Assembly (NCBI GenBank): GCA_964617955.1
Contig: CAZTXB010000004.1
Location: 124,001-188,000, forward strand
Direction of reading: 5' to 3'
DNA from: JABWCE01 sp964617955
Lineage (GTDB): Bacteria; Bacteroidota; Bacteroidia; NS11-12g; UBA9320
DNA: 64,000 nucleotides
How positions within the stretch are numbered: the first letter of the stretch is position 1; the number at the start of each line of letters is the position of its first letter. Positions 8,846 to 17,900 of the stretch are shown one piece after another. A program made the translations under genes and the position numbers. The notes under the pieces are model-generated. The model saw only the letters and a list, made by a program, of their open reading frames with translations. It was not told the DNA's origin and searched no databases.

Positions 8846-9301
8846 TTATTTCTTGAGGTTTTTTTCGTATAAGTTTATCCAATCCTCAGCACTTATTTTT
8901 TTCATGAGCTCACCTATGAGTGAGAAAGGTATGTCATCAAATTTCTTAAAACGAACGCAACTCTTCCCAATATCAAGTTTTTGCTTGCTGTGTTTAGGAT
9001 ATTCCGAAACAAACCAGTGGTACAATTTAGGATCGCCATATATGCCCATATGGTAAAAATTAATAGAGTTTTTTTGGGAGGCTATGCCTGCAAATGGCAA
9101 AGGTTCACTGGGCTTACAGTGATAACCTGCAGGATAAAGCGTATGCGGAATAACATAGCCAAGTCCTCCATAGCTGATGGCGGCTTCAAACCCTTTTGGC
9201 AGATTTTTTACGATCACATCATGAAGTTTATTAAATGCTTCAGCCCTGTCGGGTGGAACACTGATGAGAATATCCTTTACTGTTTTACCTACGGCTTTCA
9301 T
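8846..9301 (-). CDS. DUF1801 (YdhG-like) domain protein
   Basis: A 151-residue soluble protein of the DUF1801/YdhG family. Recognisable features are the N-terminal segment ending in LHDVIVKNLPKGFEAAISYG, the central FAGIASQKNSINFYHMG strand region, and the C-terminal KKFDDIP and ISAEDWINLYE segments. The family is widespread and its biochemical role is not established. It lies between a decayed mobile repeat and the DinB gene, oriented like DinB with a 71-nt gap. Confidence 0.85.
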   Translation of the reverse strand: MKAVGKTVKDILISVPPDRAEAFNKLHDVIVKNLPKGFEAAISYGGLGYVIPHTLYPAGYHCKPSEPLPFAGIASQKNSINFYHMGIYGDPKLYHWFVSEYPKHSKQKLDIGKSCVRFKKFDDIPFSLIGELMKKISAEDWINLYEKNLKK

Positions 9302-9372
9302 ATACTATTTATTTTAAACTGATTCTTATTCCAAAGGAGTGCTTTACCATTCAAAATTATATTTTTATACGC

Positions 9373-9900
9373 TTAGTATCTCGTTAAAATCGGCATGTAT
9401 TCAACCCATGGCCCTACGTCTTGTTTGTAATGCTTGCACATGACGCGTCCGATTTGTGAAAGGTGACTCAAATCGTGGATGGTCCATGTAGAAAGCAACT
9501 GGTGCAAAGTTACCTCTCCGAATTTAGGGTGTCTGGCGGTTTTTAGAAGATCTTCTTTGCCTAATTGCTTGGATTCCAGGATTTCTATGTTTTTGTAGCG
9601 AAGGCCTTTAAATTCACCAAGCAATTGGTTTAGGGTTTTACCTTTTGACTCCTCATACTGCGCAAATCGGTCGTAGGGAGTAAAGGTTTTGTCAACTGCA
9701 TTTCCTAGTATTAATTCCAACCTTGGGATCCAATCCGTTTTCTCGCCATGAAGCAAGTGACCCAAAACGTCGAATGGGCTAAAGGTACCCTCCCCTTCGT
9801 TGCAAAGGGCCCAGTCGTCTGAAATATCCCTCAGTAAAGCATCGAGAACCAATGGCGTTCTCCTCAGAATGTCCAGTGACTTTTTCAATTCAAAATTCAT
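9373..9900 (-). CDS. DinB-family four-helix-bundle protein
   Basis: A 175-residue DinB/YfiT-like protein. Putative metal ligands are histidines in GHLLHGE (about residues 47-53) and in HDLSHLSQIGR near the C-terminus; these match the usual three-His pattern of the family. DinB-like proteins are often thiol-dependent transferases or stress proteins, but nothing here assigns a substrate. Confidence 0.85.
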   Translation of the reverse strand: MNFELKKSLDILRRTPLVLDALLRDISDDWALCNEGEGTFSPFDVLGHLLHGEKTDWIPRLELILGNAVDKTFTPYDRFAQYEESKGKTLNQLLGEFKGLRYKNIEILESKQLGKEDLLKTARHPKFGEVTLHQLLSTWTIHDLSHLSQIGRVMCKHYKQDVGPWVEYMPILTRY

Positions 9901-10153
9901 GGTATGGTTTTTAAAATTCTATTAGAGGTAAGATTCTCATTTTTAAGTAAATTAAGCTATAAGTTCTCCCATTCGAGTTTGAACAGACTAATTCTTGTCA
10001 TAGGCAAATTTAAGAACTCCTTTACTCATTCACAAGTAAGAATGGTTCTCTTTAGGGCCTGCTAAAAAACATTAAAGTAGGAAATGGACTGGACTCACTG
10101 AGCGCATTATGACCTCAAGTACCCGTTGGTACAGTTACTAAATGACAAGGCCA
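9901..10153. other. Intergenic region with one relic repeat end
   Basis: No coding frame of quality is present. The only recognisable feature is GGGCCTGCTAAAAAA at 10055-10069, followed by C-ATTAAAG. It matches the right end of the 55956-56320 element (14 of 15 terminal bases), but no partner end or element core is found next to it. Confidence 0.6.
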
Positions 10154-11725
10154 TTAATTCTTCATTAATTTTTGAATCGGGCCTGATCCGATTTTGATGA
10201 AATAAATGCCCTTTGGAAGCCCTGTAAAGTCTTGATTTTCTATTTCTCGTCCCATGTAAACGGTCTGACCAATGGCATTGGTAAGCCGCACGTATGGGTT
10301 TGAATTTAAAGGTATTTCAATTCGATTTCCAAATGGGTTAGAGGTCTTATAAATCCTCTGATCCATTCTGGTTTCGTTTACAGCGGAGGTCTGACAATTG
10401 CCCAATCCCGTGAGAGATTTGAGGCTATCGCAGAGCAGACGGTAGTTCGTCAGTTCTGTCGTGCTAAGGGTATTAAGCAATAAATTATTGTTTTCTTCGG
10501 GGTCAGAAGTTTGATTATAGAACTCTTCTTTACCGGTGTCGAACCTTAACAAATGATAACTTTCGTTTCGAATGGTTTTGCCATCAGATGCTGCAGCCGG
10601 GGAGGCAAACTGTTCCGTAAATATCCAGGTTCTTCCTTTATAAGTTTGATTTTTGAGCAAGGGTAAAAAACTTCGGCTGTCTATGGTTTTATTTTTAGGT
10701 ATTGAACTCCGCCAATTGGGGAAACCCGAGAGTTCAGCGATGGTAGCGAAGAGATCAGGGGTGTTGATCAACTCGTTGGAAACGCGGTTGGGACTAACCA
10801 CACTGGGACCTGCAACCATGAATGGAACCCTCACTCCATAGTCGTAAATGGTACCTTTCGCCTTTGTTCTGTTGCTAATCTGCGCCACTTGAGTGGCATT
10901 GCCGTTGTCGCCCATAAAAATAATATGGGTACTATCCATCAGGTTATTATTTATTAAATACTGAAACAATCTTCCTATTTCGCTGTCCATCGCCTCAATG
11001 GCGGCTTTAAAATAAAGAGCGGGGTTGGCATTGATATGCGCCGTGGTACCACTTAACCCTGTTGTGTTGCATAAGCTTGAAGGTGGTAAATGGTAAGGCG
11101 AATGTGGCGCGTTGAAGGCCACCCAGAGGAAAAAAGGCCTGTTTTTATTGAGGGTATCAAGCCAACTGATGGCATCGTTAATGGTTTGCGTAGTAGCATA
11201 TGTTTTTACGGTGTCCTGAATTCCGTTTTTAATCCTTGTCCATTTGTAATAGTCGGTAATGGCACCGTTAAAGTTGCCCGAATAAAAATCATAGCCTAAT
11301 TTATTAGGATAGGTTCTTTTAATTGGCTGATTGTTGTTCAAATGCCATTTGCCCACACAGGCAGTTTGATAAGCTTTAGGTGCACTCTTTTTCAGTAAAG
11401 AGGCCAGGCTGACTTCATTCGTGTCGAGCTGCGGAGAGGCCGTACCTGTAATCACCTGCCCCACGCCGGTGCGAAAGGAGTATTGTCCGGTAAGAATACC
11501 TGCTCTGGTTGGCGAACAGACAGGCGAAGCCCAAACTTTTGAAAATCGAACGGATTTTTTTGAAAGTGCTGAAATATTCGGTACCATAGCGGTATCGGTA
11601 TTTTTGCTAAAGCAACCAAAGTAGTCCGGACTGACATCATCGGCTATGATGAGTATGGTATTGTGTTGTGCCAAAAGCAAGGAATGGCTCAGTACAATAA
11701 ATGCTGCGGTGTATATTAATTTCAT
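10154..11725 (-). CDS. Secreted sulfatase (arylsulfatase family) with T9SS sorting domain
   Basis: A type I sulfatase that hydrolyses sulfate esters, probably on polysaccharides or other organic sulfates. A signal peptide (about 1-20) precedes the metal-binding Asp pair D29-D30. The formylglycine motif is C70-S-P-T-R74, so it needs maturation by a formylglycine-generating enzyme not seen in this window. GDNGN, expected near the second metal site, follows in the middle of the protein. The C-terminal 80 or so residues form a T9SS sorting domain (VRLTNAIGQTVY, GLPKGIYFIKI), so the enzyme is exported to or beyond the outer membrane. At 523 residues it is complete. It appears monocistronic; no polysaccharide-utilisation genes flank it. 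Confidence 0.92.
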   Translation of the reverse strand: MKLIYTAAFIVLSHSLLLAQHNTILIIADDVSPDYFGCFSKNTDTAMVPNISALSKKSVRFSKVWASPVCSPTRAGILTGQYSFRTGVGQVITGTASPQLDTNEVSLASLLKKSAPKAYQTACVGKWHLNNNQPIKRTYPNKLGYDFYSGNFNGAITDYYKWTRIKNGIQDTVKTYATTQTINDAISWLDTLNKNRPFFLWVAFNAPHSPYHLPPSSLCNTTGLSGTTAHINANPALYFKAAIEAMDSEIGRLFQYLINNNLMDSTHIIFMGDNGNATQVAQISNRTKAKGTIYDYGVRVPFMVAGPSVVSPNRVSNELINTPDLFATIAELSGFPNWRSSIPKNKTIDSRSFLPLLKNQTYKGRTWIFTEQFASPAAASDGKTIRNESYHLLRFDTGKEEFYNQTSDPEENNNLLLNTLSTTELTNYRLLCDSLKSLTGLGNCQTSAVNETRMDQRIYKTSNPFGNRIEIPLNSNPYVRLTNAIGQTVYMGREIENQDFTGLPKGIYFIKIGSGPIQKLMKN

Positions 11726-11825
11726 AGGTATTTATTACAATGGCAATATATAAATTTCGCTCACATTAATCTTAATCTGTAAATAGTTTCATATCCCGGT
11801 TCATATGGTTTGTCATCTCCGGCCT

Positions 11826-12857
11826 TCATTTTTTTAATTCTGAAAATATTTCCCTGGGATAAGCATATTTTGGATTGTACAAAAATGATTTATCGCTTAA
11901 GGTGAGTAAAAATGCCACTACATCCACTTTTTGATTGGAGCTAAGCAAAATGGGCTTTTGCAGTTCCGAGGATAGAGTTTTGTTTCTTTCAAGCCCAATA
12001 AGGTAATGGTTCATGACCTCCTTGAGATTTTTGAAGCGACCATCGTGCATGTAAGGATAGGTAAACTCAATATTGCGCAGGGTTGGAACCTTAAACTTTA
12101 AGGAGTCTTCAGGTTTGTGAGTGACCCTGTATCTTCCATAATCTTTAAGGGAGGTATCTGGTTTTAAACCATTATTTTTAAAATCGTCATTGGTAAATAA
12201 AGGTTCGCTATGGCATGATGCACAATAAGCTTTAAACAGCTCGTAGCCATTTGCTTCCTGCTGAGTAAAAGTGGAATGGCCCAGCTTCACGCTGTCGTAT
12301 TTTGATGCTGCAGAAACGAAGGTGAGCATAAACTGCGAGAGGGCCTTCAGGGTGCGCTCGCCCGTAGGCATTGAATCGCCGAATGCCTGATAGAACAGTT
12401 TGAGGTAAATGGTTTCTGTACTCATTTTTTTAAGCACTCCCGCTAAAGTTTCATCCATTTCCAGGGGGTTTCCAATAGGGGCGAGTGCCAGCATGTCCAA
12501 ATGATGCACCGCGCCATCTCTCATGAATGTATTTTGCCACGCCAGATTCATTAAGGCCGGCGCATTGCGAAAGCCTATTTGGTCGTTTATACCGTGGCTC
12601 AATGCATGGTCGACGTGCGCAAAGGCCGAGTATTGTGAATGACAGCTTGCACATGAAATCGTTCCATTGCGTGAAAGCATAGGGTCGTAAAACAGGACCC
12701 TGCCAAGTTGAACTTTAGCTTCGGAAAGGGAATTTTTTGAAAAATCGTAAACCGGCTCGGGAAAATGCGCGGGCTTTACAAACACAGGATCACTAGTGTA
12801 GCGAAACGCAAAAATGATCAGGGATACTGAAATGAATAGGAGTATCTTGTATTTCAA
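11826..12857 (-). CDS. Dihaem cytochrome c peroxidase of MauG/MbnH type
   Basis: Periplasmic dihaem enzyme with two haem-binding motifs, CASCH at 69-73 and CASCH at 212-216, behind an N-terminal signal or anchor (about 1-18). The 343-residue length fits the bacterial cytochrome c peroxidase/MauG superfamily. The upstream overlapping gene encodes an MbnP-family protein. In characterised MbnPH pairs the MauG-like partner (MbnH) oxidises a tryptophan of MbnP to kynurenine to make a copper site. That context makes MbnH a better guess than a general H2O2-scavenging peroxidase. It is the last gene of the sigma-factor operon and overlaps mbnP by 4 nt. Confidence 0.85.
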   Translation of the reverse strand: MKYKILLFISVSLIIFAFRYTSDPVFVKPAHFPEPVYDFSKNSLSEAKVQLGRVLFYDPMLSRNGTISCASCHSQYSAFAHVDHALSHGINDQIGFRNAPALMNLAWQNTFMRDGAVHHLDMLALAPIGNPLEMDETLAGVLKKMSTETIYLKLFYQAFGDSMPTGERTLKALSQFMLTFVSAASKYDSVKLGHSTFTQQEANGYELFKAYCASCHSEPLFTNDDFKNNGLKPDTSLKDYGRYRVTHKPEDSLKFKVPTLRNIEFTYPYMHDGRFKNLKEVMNHYLIGLERNKTLSSELQKPILLSSNQKVDVVAFLLTLSDKSFLYNPKYAYPREIFSELKK

Positions 12858-13549
12858 TTCTCAAGCACTTTGAAACAAGAAGCGGCAATTTTCGATATTT
12901 CAAGCCCATCGCTTCCTGGGGACATGATGTGATTTTTGCTTTGCAGATCGATGAGCCCTATGAGTTTTGCCAAATCAAAGCTCAAATTTATATCTCCTTT
13001 ACTTTGAAGAGCTAAGCTTACGTTTTGCATCGCATTGTAGGGATATTTAAATCCCCCGAGGTGAAACACAAATTCGTGGTTGCGGGTTTGACAAATCGGG
13101 TTTTTTCCTTCCAACTTAAAATTGATGTATCCGCTTTGCCAGGTCCAATACATGCCAAGTGTAGGATCGAGTGGCCCGCCGAAAGCCCCTGAGTTATTCG
13201 TGAGGCTGTCAATGCCCAAGCAAAATCTCAACTCGTCATACACCAGGGTTTCATGGTTTGAAAGGTCGAGGTTGAACGCGCAACTGCCCGAAGCATCTAT
13301 TAAGTGAAAACTGGCATTCTCCTTAGCTACCAAATTCCCATTTTTGAACAATTGTATATGGGAAATATAAAACTTTAATACATCGATTTGAAGGGAGTTG
13401 CCATCATTCGATACAAAAGCCGAATCCTTTAAAAAAACAGTTTGAAGGTTGTAAACCGGTTTTATAGAAAAAACTACGCTACTGTTTTGAGCATAATTAA
13501 AGACCGTAATCCACAGAGAGAAAATAAGGAAAGCAAATCTATTGCGCAT
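12854..13549 (-). CDS. MbnP-family periplasmic protein (probable copper binding)
   Basis: A secreted beta-rich protein with the family pattern: FSIKPVYN near the N-terminus, LQIDVLKFYISHIQLF, then the diagnostic GMYWTWQSGYINFKLEG with two tryptophans, and HEFVFHLGGF. I chose the ATG at 13547-13549 because it begins a clear signal peptide (MRNRFAFLIFSLWITVFNYA). The longer frame to 13597 adds 16 residues without signal character. Known MbnP proteins bind Cu(I) through a kynurenine made by the partner MbnH; which Trp would be modified here I cannot tell. The start overlaps the CpxP-like gene by 11 nt and the stop overlaps the peroxidase gene. Confidence 0.85.
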   Translation of the reverse strand: MRNRFAFLIFSLWITVFNYAQNSSVVFSIKPVYNLQTVFLKDSAFVSNDGNSLQIDVLKFYISHIQLFKNGNLVAKENASFHLIDASGSCAFNLDLSNHETLVYDELRFCLGIDSLTNNSGAFGGPLDPTLGMYWTWQSGYINFKLEGKNPICQTRNHEFVFHLGGFKYPYNAMQNVSLALQSKGDINLSFDLAKLIGLIDLQSKNHIMSPGSDGLEISKIAASCFKVLEN

Positions 13550-13988
13550 GCCTTGGTCCCTGGAATAGTTTTGCGAGATCTTTGGTAAGTTGTTCAAAGT
13601 GAACCAATTGCTCGGGTTTGCAAAGCTGTCCTATTTCTTGGAAGTGTTTGTAGTTAATGCGTTCCAATTGAATGTGTACTCCTGCCATTTCAGTATATAT
13701 CGAATCGGCCATCGTTTCTTTGCTTATAGCAGAAAGGTTAACATAGAGTTGGTTTTTTAAGGCTACCAACGTTTGCCGATAACGACCCAATTCTTTTCGA
13801 TGTGCATCGATCAGTTTCTGATATTGCTGTTGTTGATGACGATCGAAATGAAGTTTTTCAATGATTATTTTTTTAGGTTCACGATGCCGGGTATTGGGGC
13901 CTTTATGACTTATTACAAACCAGAGGAGAAAGAGGTTTGCAAGAAGCAAAACAGCGGAGGCCAAACTTAAAACTCTTATTTTGTTCAT
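13539..13988 (-). CDS. CpxP/Spy-like periplasmic sensor or chaperone, membrane-anchored
   Basis: A 149-residue protein with an N-terminal membrane anchor (about 7-27) and a long charged, Gln/His-rich helical domain (RHQQQQYQKLIDAHRKEL). This resembles the Spy/CpxP/heavy-metal-resistance (LTXXQ-like) fold. Such proteins bind misfolded periplasmic proteins or metal ions and feed back on envelope-stress regulators. It overlaps both neighbours (4 nt with the small membrane protein, 11 nt with mbnP), so all are translated together. I assign the family from pattern and context, not from a strong signature. Confidence 0.7.
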   Translation of the reverse strand: MNKIRVLSLASAVLLLANLFLLWFVISHKGPNTRHREPKKIIIEKLHFDRHQQQQYQKLIDAHRKELGRYRQTLVALKNQLYVNLSAISKETMADSIYTEMAGVHIQLERINYKHFQEIGQLCKPEQLVHFEQLTKDLAKLFQGPRHAQ

Positions 13989-14239
13989 TTATAAATGGTG
14001 TTATCAAAGGTGAGATCGACAAATTCAGCGTAAATTTCGGTATCTTTTTTAGTATGGCCTTCACCGGCCGCTATGTAGAGATTTACGACCAAAAGAACAG
14101 CCAATGAAAATTGAACAACCAAGGCCACTCCCATAGGGACTTTTTGCCTTTTCGCAGACTCTATCTTTTGTTGAATTCTGGTAAACAAAAAGGGAGGCGC
14201 TTCGACGTGCTTTATTTTTGACAAGAGATCCAGTTCCAT
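13985..14239 (-). CDS. Small one-helix membrane protein, possible anti-sigma factor
   Basis: An 84-residue protein with a cytoplasmic N-terminal stretch (about 1-35), one membrane helix (about 36-59) and a short periplasmic tail. It lies 46 nt after an ECF sigma gene and overlaps the next gene by 4 nt, the usual place and topology for an anti-sigma factor. It lacks the zinc-binding HxxxC motif of ZAS domains and is shorter than most anti-sigma factors. The role is an inference from position. Confidence 0.55.
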   Translation of the reverse strand: MELDLLSKIKHVEAPPFLFTRIQQKIESAKRQKVPMGVALVVQFSLAVLLVVNLYIAAGEGHTKKDTEIYAEFVDLTFDNTIYK

Positions 14240-14285
14240 GGGTGTAATATTATGTTAGACGATTAATGTTTGCATTTCCTTCGCT

Positions 14286-14792
14286 CTATTTTATTTTTTT
14301 TGCAAGATTAGTTTTTGCCCTTTGTACAAGCGATTCTACGGCCTTGATGCTTATTTTCATAATTTCTGCCACTTCTTTTTGTGACTTTTGTTCAATCTTA
14401 TGGAGAATTAAAACCGTCATTTGGTTCTCGGGGAGTTGCCTGATAGCCTGCAGCAAATTCTCCAGAGCCTCCTTTTGTTCCATTTGAATTCCCGGATGCC
14501 GGGTTTCCTTCATGTTTTGACTTACTTCATTTCCGTCCATGCTCAATAGATTTAACCATGCAAAGCGTTTTTTGCGTTGAGCTGATTTTAAAAAATCCAA
14601 ACATTTATTGACAGTTATGCGATAAAGCCAGGTTGAAACCAATGCGTTGCCTTCAAATTTATCGAGGTTATGGTAGGCAGCTACAAACACATCCTGGGTT
14701 ATTTCCTGAGCATCCTCTTCATTTAACGCATAGTGAAGGGCGAGGTTATACACCCTGTTTTTGTGTTCATTATAGAAGTTTTCAAAATTCAA
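14286..14792 (-). CDS. ECF-type RNA polymerase sigma factor
   Basis: A 168-residue sigma-70 family factor with only regions 2 and 4. Region 2 includes NEEDAQEITQDVFVAAYHNL and STWLYRITVNKCLDFLK. Region 4 has the helix-turn-helix QKSQKEVAEIMKISIKAVES. It should direct polymerase to a small regulon, probably including this operon. It is the first gene of a five-gene run ending in MbnP and an MbnH-like peroxidase. No standard TTG/TAnnTTTG promoter is clear upstream, which would fit autoregulation. Confidence 0.92.
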   Translation of the reverse strand: MNFENFYNEHKNRVYNLALHYALNEEDAQEITQDVFVAAYHNLDKFEGNALVSTWLYRITVNKCLDFLKSAQRKKRFAWLNLLSMDGNEVSQNMKETRHPGIQMEQKEALENLLQAIRQLPENQMTVLILHKIEQKSQKEVAEIMKISIKAVESLVQRAKTNLAKKIK

Positions 14793-14984
14793 TACCTTGT
14801 GCCTGTTTTTAATCCATCGCTTCGTCTTCAGTACATATGAGGTTATGATCCAAAATTGTACACTTTTTCTCTACTGAAAAAACATTATGAGAAGGCGTAA
14901 ACTCAATTTTTGTCAAAAACAACACTCCCCTTTGGAAGGTTCATCTGCTTCAAACCGCTCTAAATACCATAGTCTTTCCATGCT

Positions 14985-17900
14985 TTACTTTTTGCTTTCC
15001 AATTCTTCCACGCGCTTTAATAAGTCGGATATCATTTTCTGTTGTTGTTCTACCATTTTCTGCTGTTCCTGAACAGCTTTTACCAAAGGCACTACGAATT
15101 CACTGTAACGCAACCCATAGAGTCCCCCTTCATTTTTTGGTCGGTCCACTCCGCTAAAATCATATCCAATACTTTTGGCAATGCTATCTACTTCCTGAGC
15201 CAGAAAACCGCTGAAGCGCATTTTTTCGATATCGTATTTTCCGTCCCAATCTGCCGTGTCTGGCCTCAAGGGGTCCATCAGTTGGTTTTCTTTGCTGATA
15301 TCGTAGTTGTAACTCACAGGTCTCAGTTTGTTGATGAATTCCAGTCCGGGTATGTTTTCCTTAACGCTGGTTTTAACCCTTGAATCACTCACGGTTGTCC
15401 AACCCACTTGTGAGCCTATACTGGAAATAGATGAATTGCCAATTCTATATCGGTTACTGGCGCCTGGGTCAAGAGGCGAGTAACCAATCATTCCGGAATT
15501 ATCCCAGTTGTCTTCTCCTGTAATGTAACAAATTTGACCAACCCTGATATTATAGCTACCGGTTTCGATTGCAAAGCCCGCTGAATTACCTATACCGGCA
15601 TTGAACGAACCAGAGGTCAGTGAATATAGTGATCCACTTCCTATTCCCAAATTACTTGAACCGGATGTATTGTTAATTAAGGAATTATTCCCAATAGCCG
15701 TGTTGATGGATCCGGTATTCGTTTTCAAGGCTTCATAGCCAAAGGCAGTGTTACTCCCTCCTGTTGTTACACTATAAAGCGCTTTTGAACCTACAGCCGT
15801 GTTGCTTGCCCCCGTCGTGTTTCTAAATAAGGCACTGTCCCCAATGGCAATTAAGTGTGACTTGGTGGTATTATTGTACAAGGCCCTTGAACCTATGGCA
15901 ATATTAAACTGCCCTGCAGTATTATCAAATGCAGCCTCATAACCAAGAGCTAAATTGTTGCTTCCCGTGGTGTTCGCATTAAGGGGTCGGCTGCCTGCTC
16001 CCAGATTGTAATTTCCGCTGGTATTGCTTGCTAAAGTCGCATACCCGAAACCGACATTTTTGTCTCCATCTGAGTTATCGCCCAAAGATAAATAGCCTAA
16101 CGCGATATTATGGCTGCCTGAGGTATTACTTAGCAAGGCCTGATAACCCTGAGCAACGTTATACGTTCCGCTTGTATTGCTGTAAAGCGCTTTATATCCA
16201 ATACCAATATTAGCTGCTGTAACATTCGATGAGCTTTTTAAAGCCCCTCGGCCAATGGCTACCGAATTGCTACCGGTGGTATTGGTAAATAAGGCCGAAT
16301 CGCCAATGGCCGTATTACTTGAACCGGTGGTGTTGGATTGCAGGGCCTTAAATCCTAATGCCGTATTAAAACTTCCGCTTGAATTTAATCGCAAAGCTTT
16401 GGATCCTATGGCCGTATTTTCGGATCCTGTAGAATTGATATTTAAGGCACTATCACCTATGGCAATCAAATTTGATTTGGTGGTATTAGTATACAACGAA
16501 CCAGGTCCGATGGCGATATTTGAATACCCGGTTGAATTATTATAGGCGGACCTAAAAGCCAGGGCTATATTATTTGCTCCACTTGTGTTTGCATTAAGCG
16601 GACTGATTCCCAATGCAATATTATTATCACCTGAAGTATTATTTCCCAATGCAAAATAACCAAAACCTATGTTATTTTCCCCATCGGTATTATCTGTTAA
16701 AGCCTGATAACCCATCGCAATATTTTGCCCACCTGTAGTGTTGTTATTTAAAGCATTATACCCAGAGGCAATGTTATATGCTCCCGAAATGTTTGCACTT
16801 AAGGTATTATACCCCAACGCAACGTTTCCCCATCCACTGCTATTATTCAGCAATACATCTTCACCTACGGCAATGTTATAATACCCTGAAGTATTATAAT
16901 AAAGTGCTTTGTTACCAATGGCTATATTTGAAGCGATAGAACTGGTGGAGGTTTTTAAAGCCCCACGACCAATGGCTACCGAATTGCTACCTGTAGTATT
17001 CGAAAAAAGTGCCGAATCGCCCAAGGCGGTGTTGTTGGATCCTGACAAGTTGGATTGGAGGGCTTTGTACCCAACGGCAGTATTAAAACTCCCTGTCGAA
17101 TTGAGTCGCAGAGATTTTGAACCTAGAGATGTGTTTTCTACGCCACTTGAGTTGGAATAAAGCGCGCTGTCTCCAATGGCAATTAAATTCGACTTTGTGG
17201 TATTGGAATATAGGGCTTTCGCACCTATGGCGATATTTGAATAGCCGGAAGAATTGCTGTACAAGGCCCTATGCCCAGAGGCTGTATTATTACTTCCAGA
17301 GGTATTGCTTCTTAAGGCCTCAAGGCCCAAAGCAAGGGAGTAGCCACCTGAGCTGTTAAAATACAGGCTTGAATCGCCCACAGCTGTATTATAGGAACCG
17401 GATATGTTAGTATACAGTGCTTGGTATCCAAATGCAGTATTCGAACTACCGATGGTGTTAGAATACAAAGATTTAGAACCCACAGTGGTATTGCGGGCCC
17501 CTGAAGTATTTTTATACATAGCGCTATCGCCCACCGCCACCAAATTGGATTTGGAGGTATTGGAATACAAGGCTCTTGTGCCAAATGCAACATTGGAATA
17601 TCCTGTTGAATTGTTGTACAAGGATCCATAACCTGCAGCGGTATTGTTACTGCCTGATGTATTTAAAGTCATAGCTCCGTTACCTAAGGCTAAATTATTG
17701 CCTCCGCTCGTATTATTACTCAAAACTTCATTGCCAAAAGCCGCATTCTCATTGCCGGATATATTGTCCTGAAGAGCGTATCTGCCAAATCCGCTGTTAT
17801 TGCTCCCTGTGGTATTTGAAGAAAGCGCCCCGTTCCCATAAGCATTGTTGTATGATCCGGAACCGTTCTTTATCAAGGTTCTATACCCTGCAGCTATATT

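Noticed and set aside
8634..9056. Plus-strand 140-codon frame
   Set aside because: It runs through the decayed repeat and antisense to the DUF1801 gene, which has a clear family match.
8690..10069. A composite transposon carrying the DUF1801 and DinB genes between the two repeat relics
   Set aside because: The core at 8742 and the end at 10055 have the wrong relative order and spacing for two ends of one element, and no second inverted end was found.
12451..13212. Minus-strand short frames inside the MbnH and MbnP genes
   Set aside because: They are out-of-frame shadows of genes with clear family motifs.
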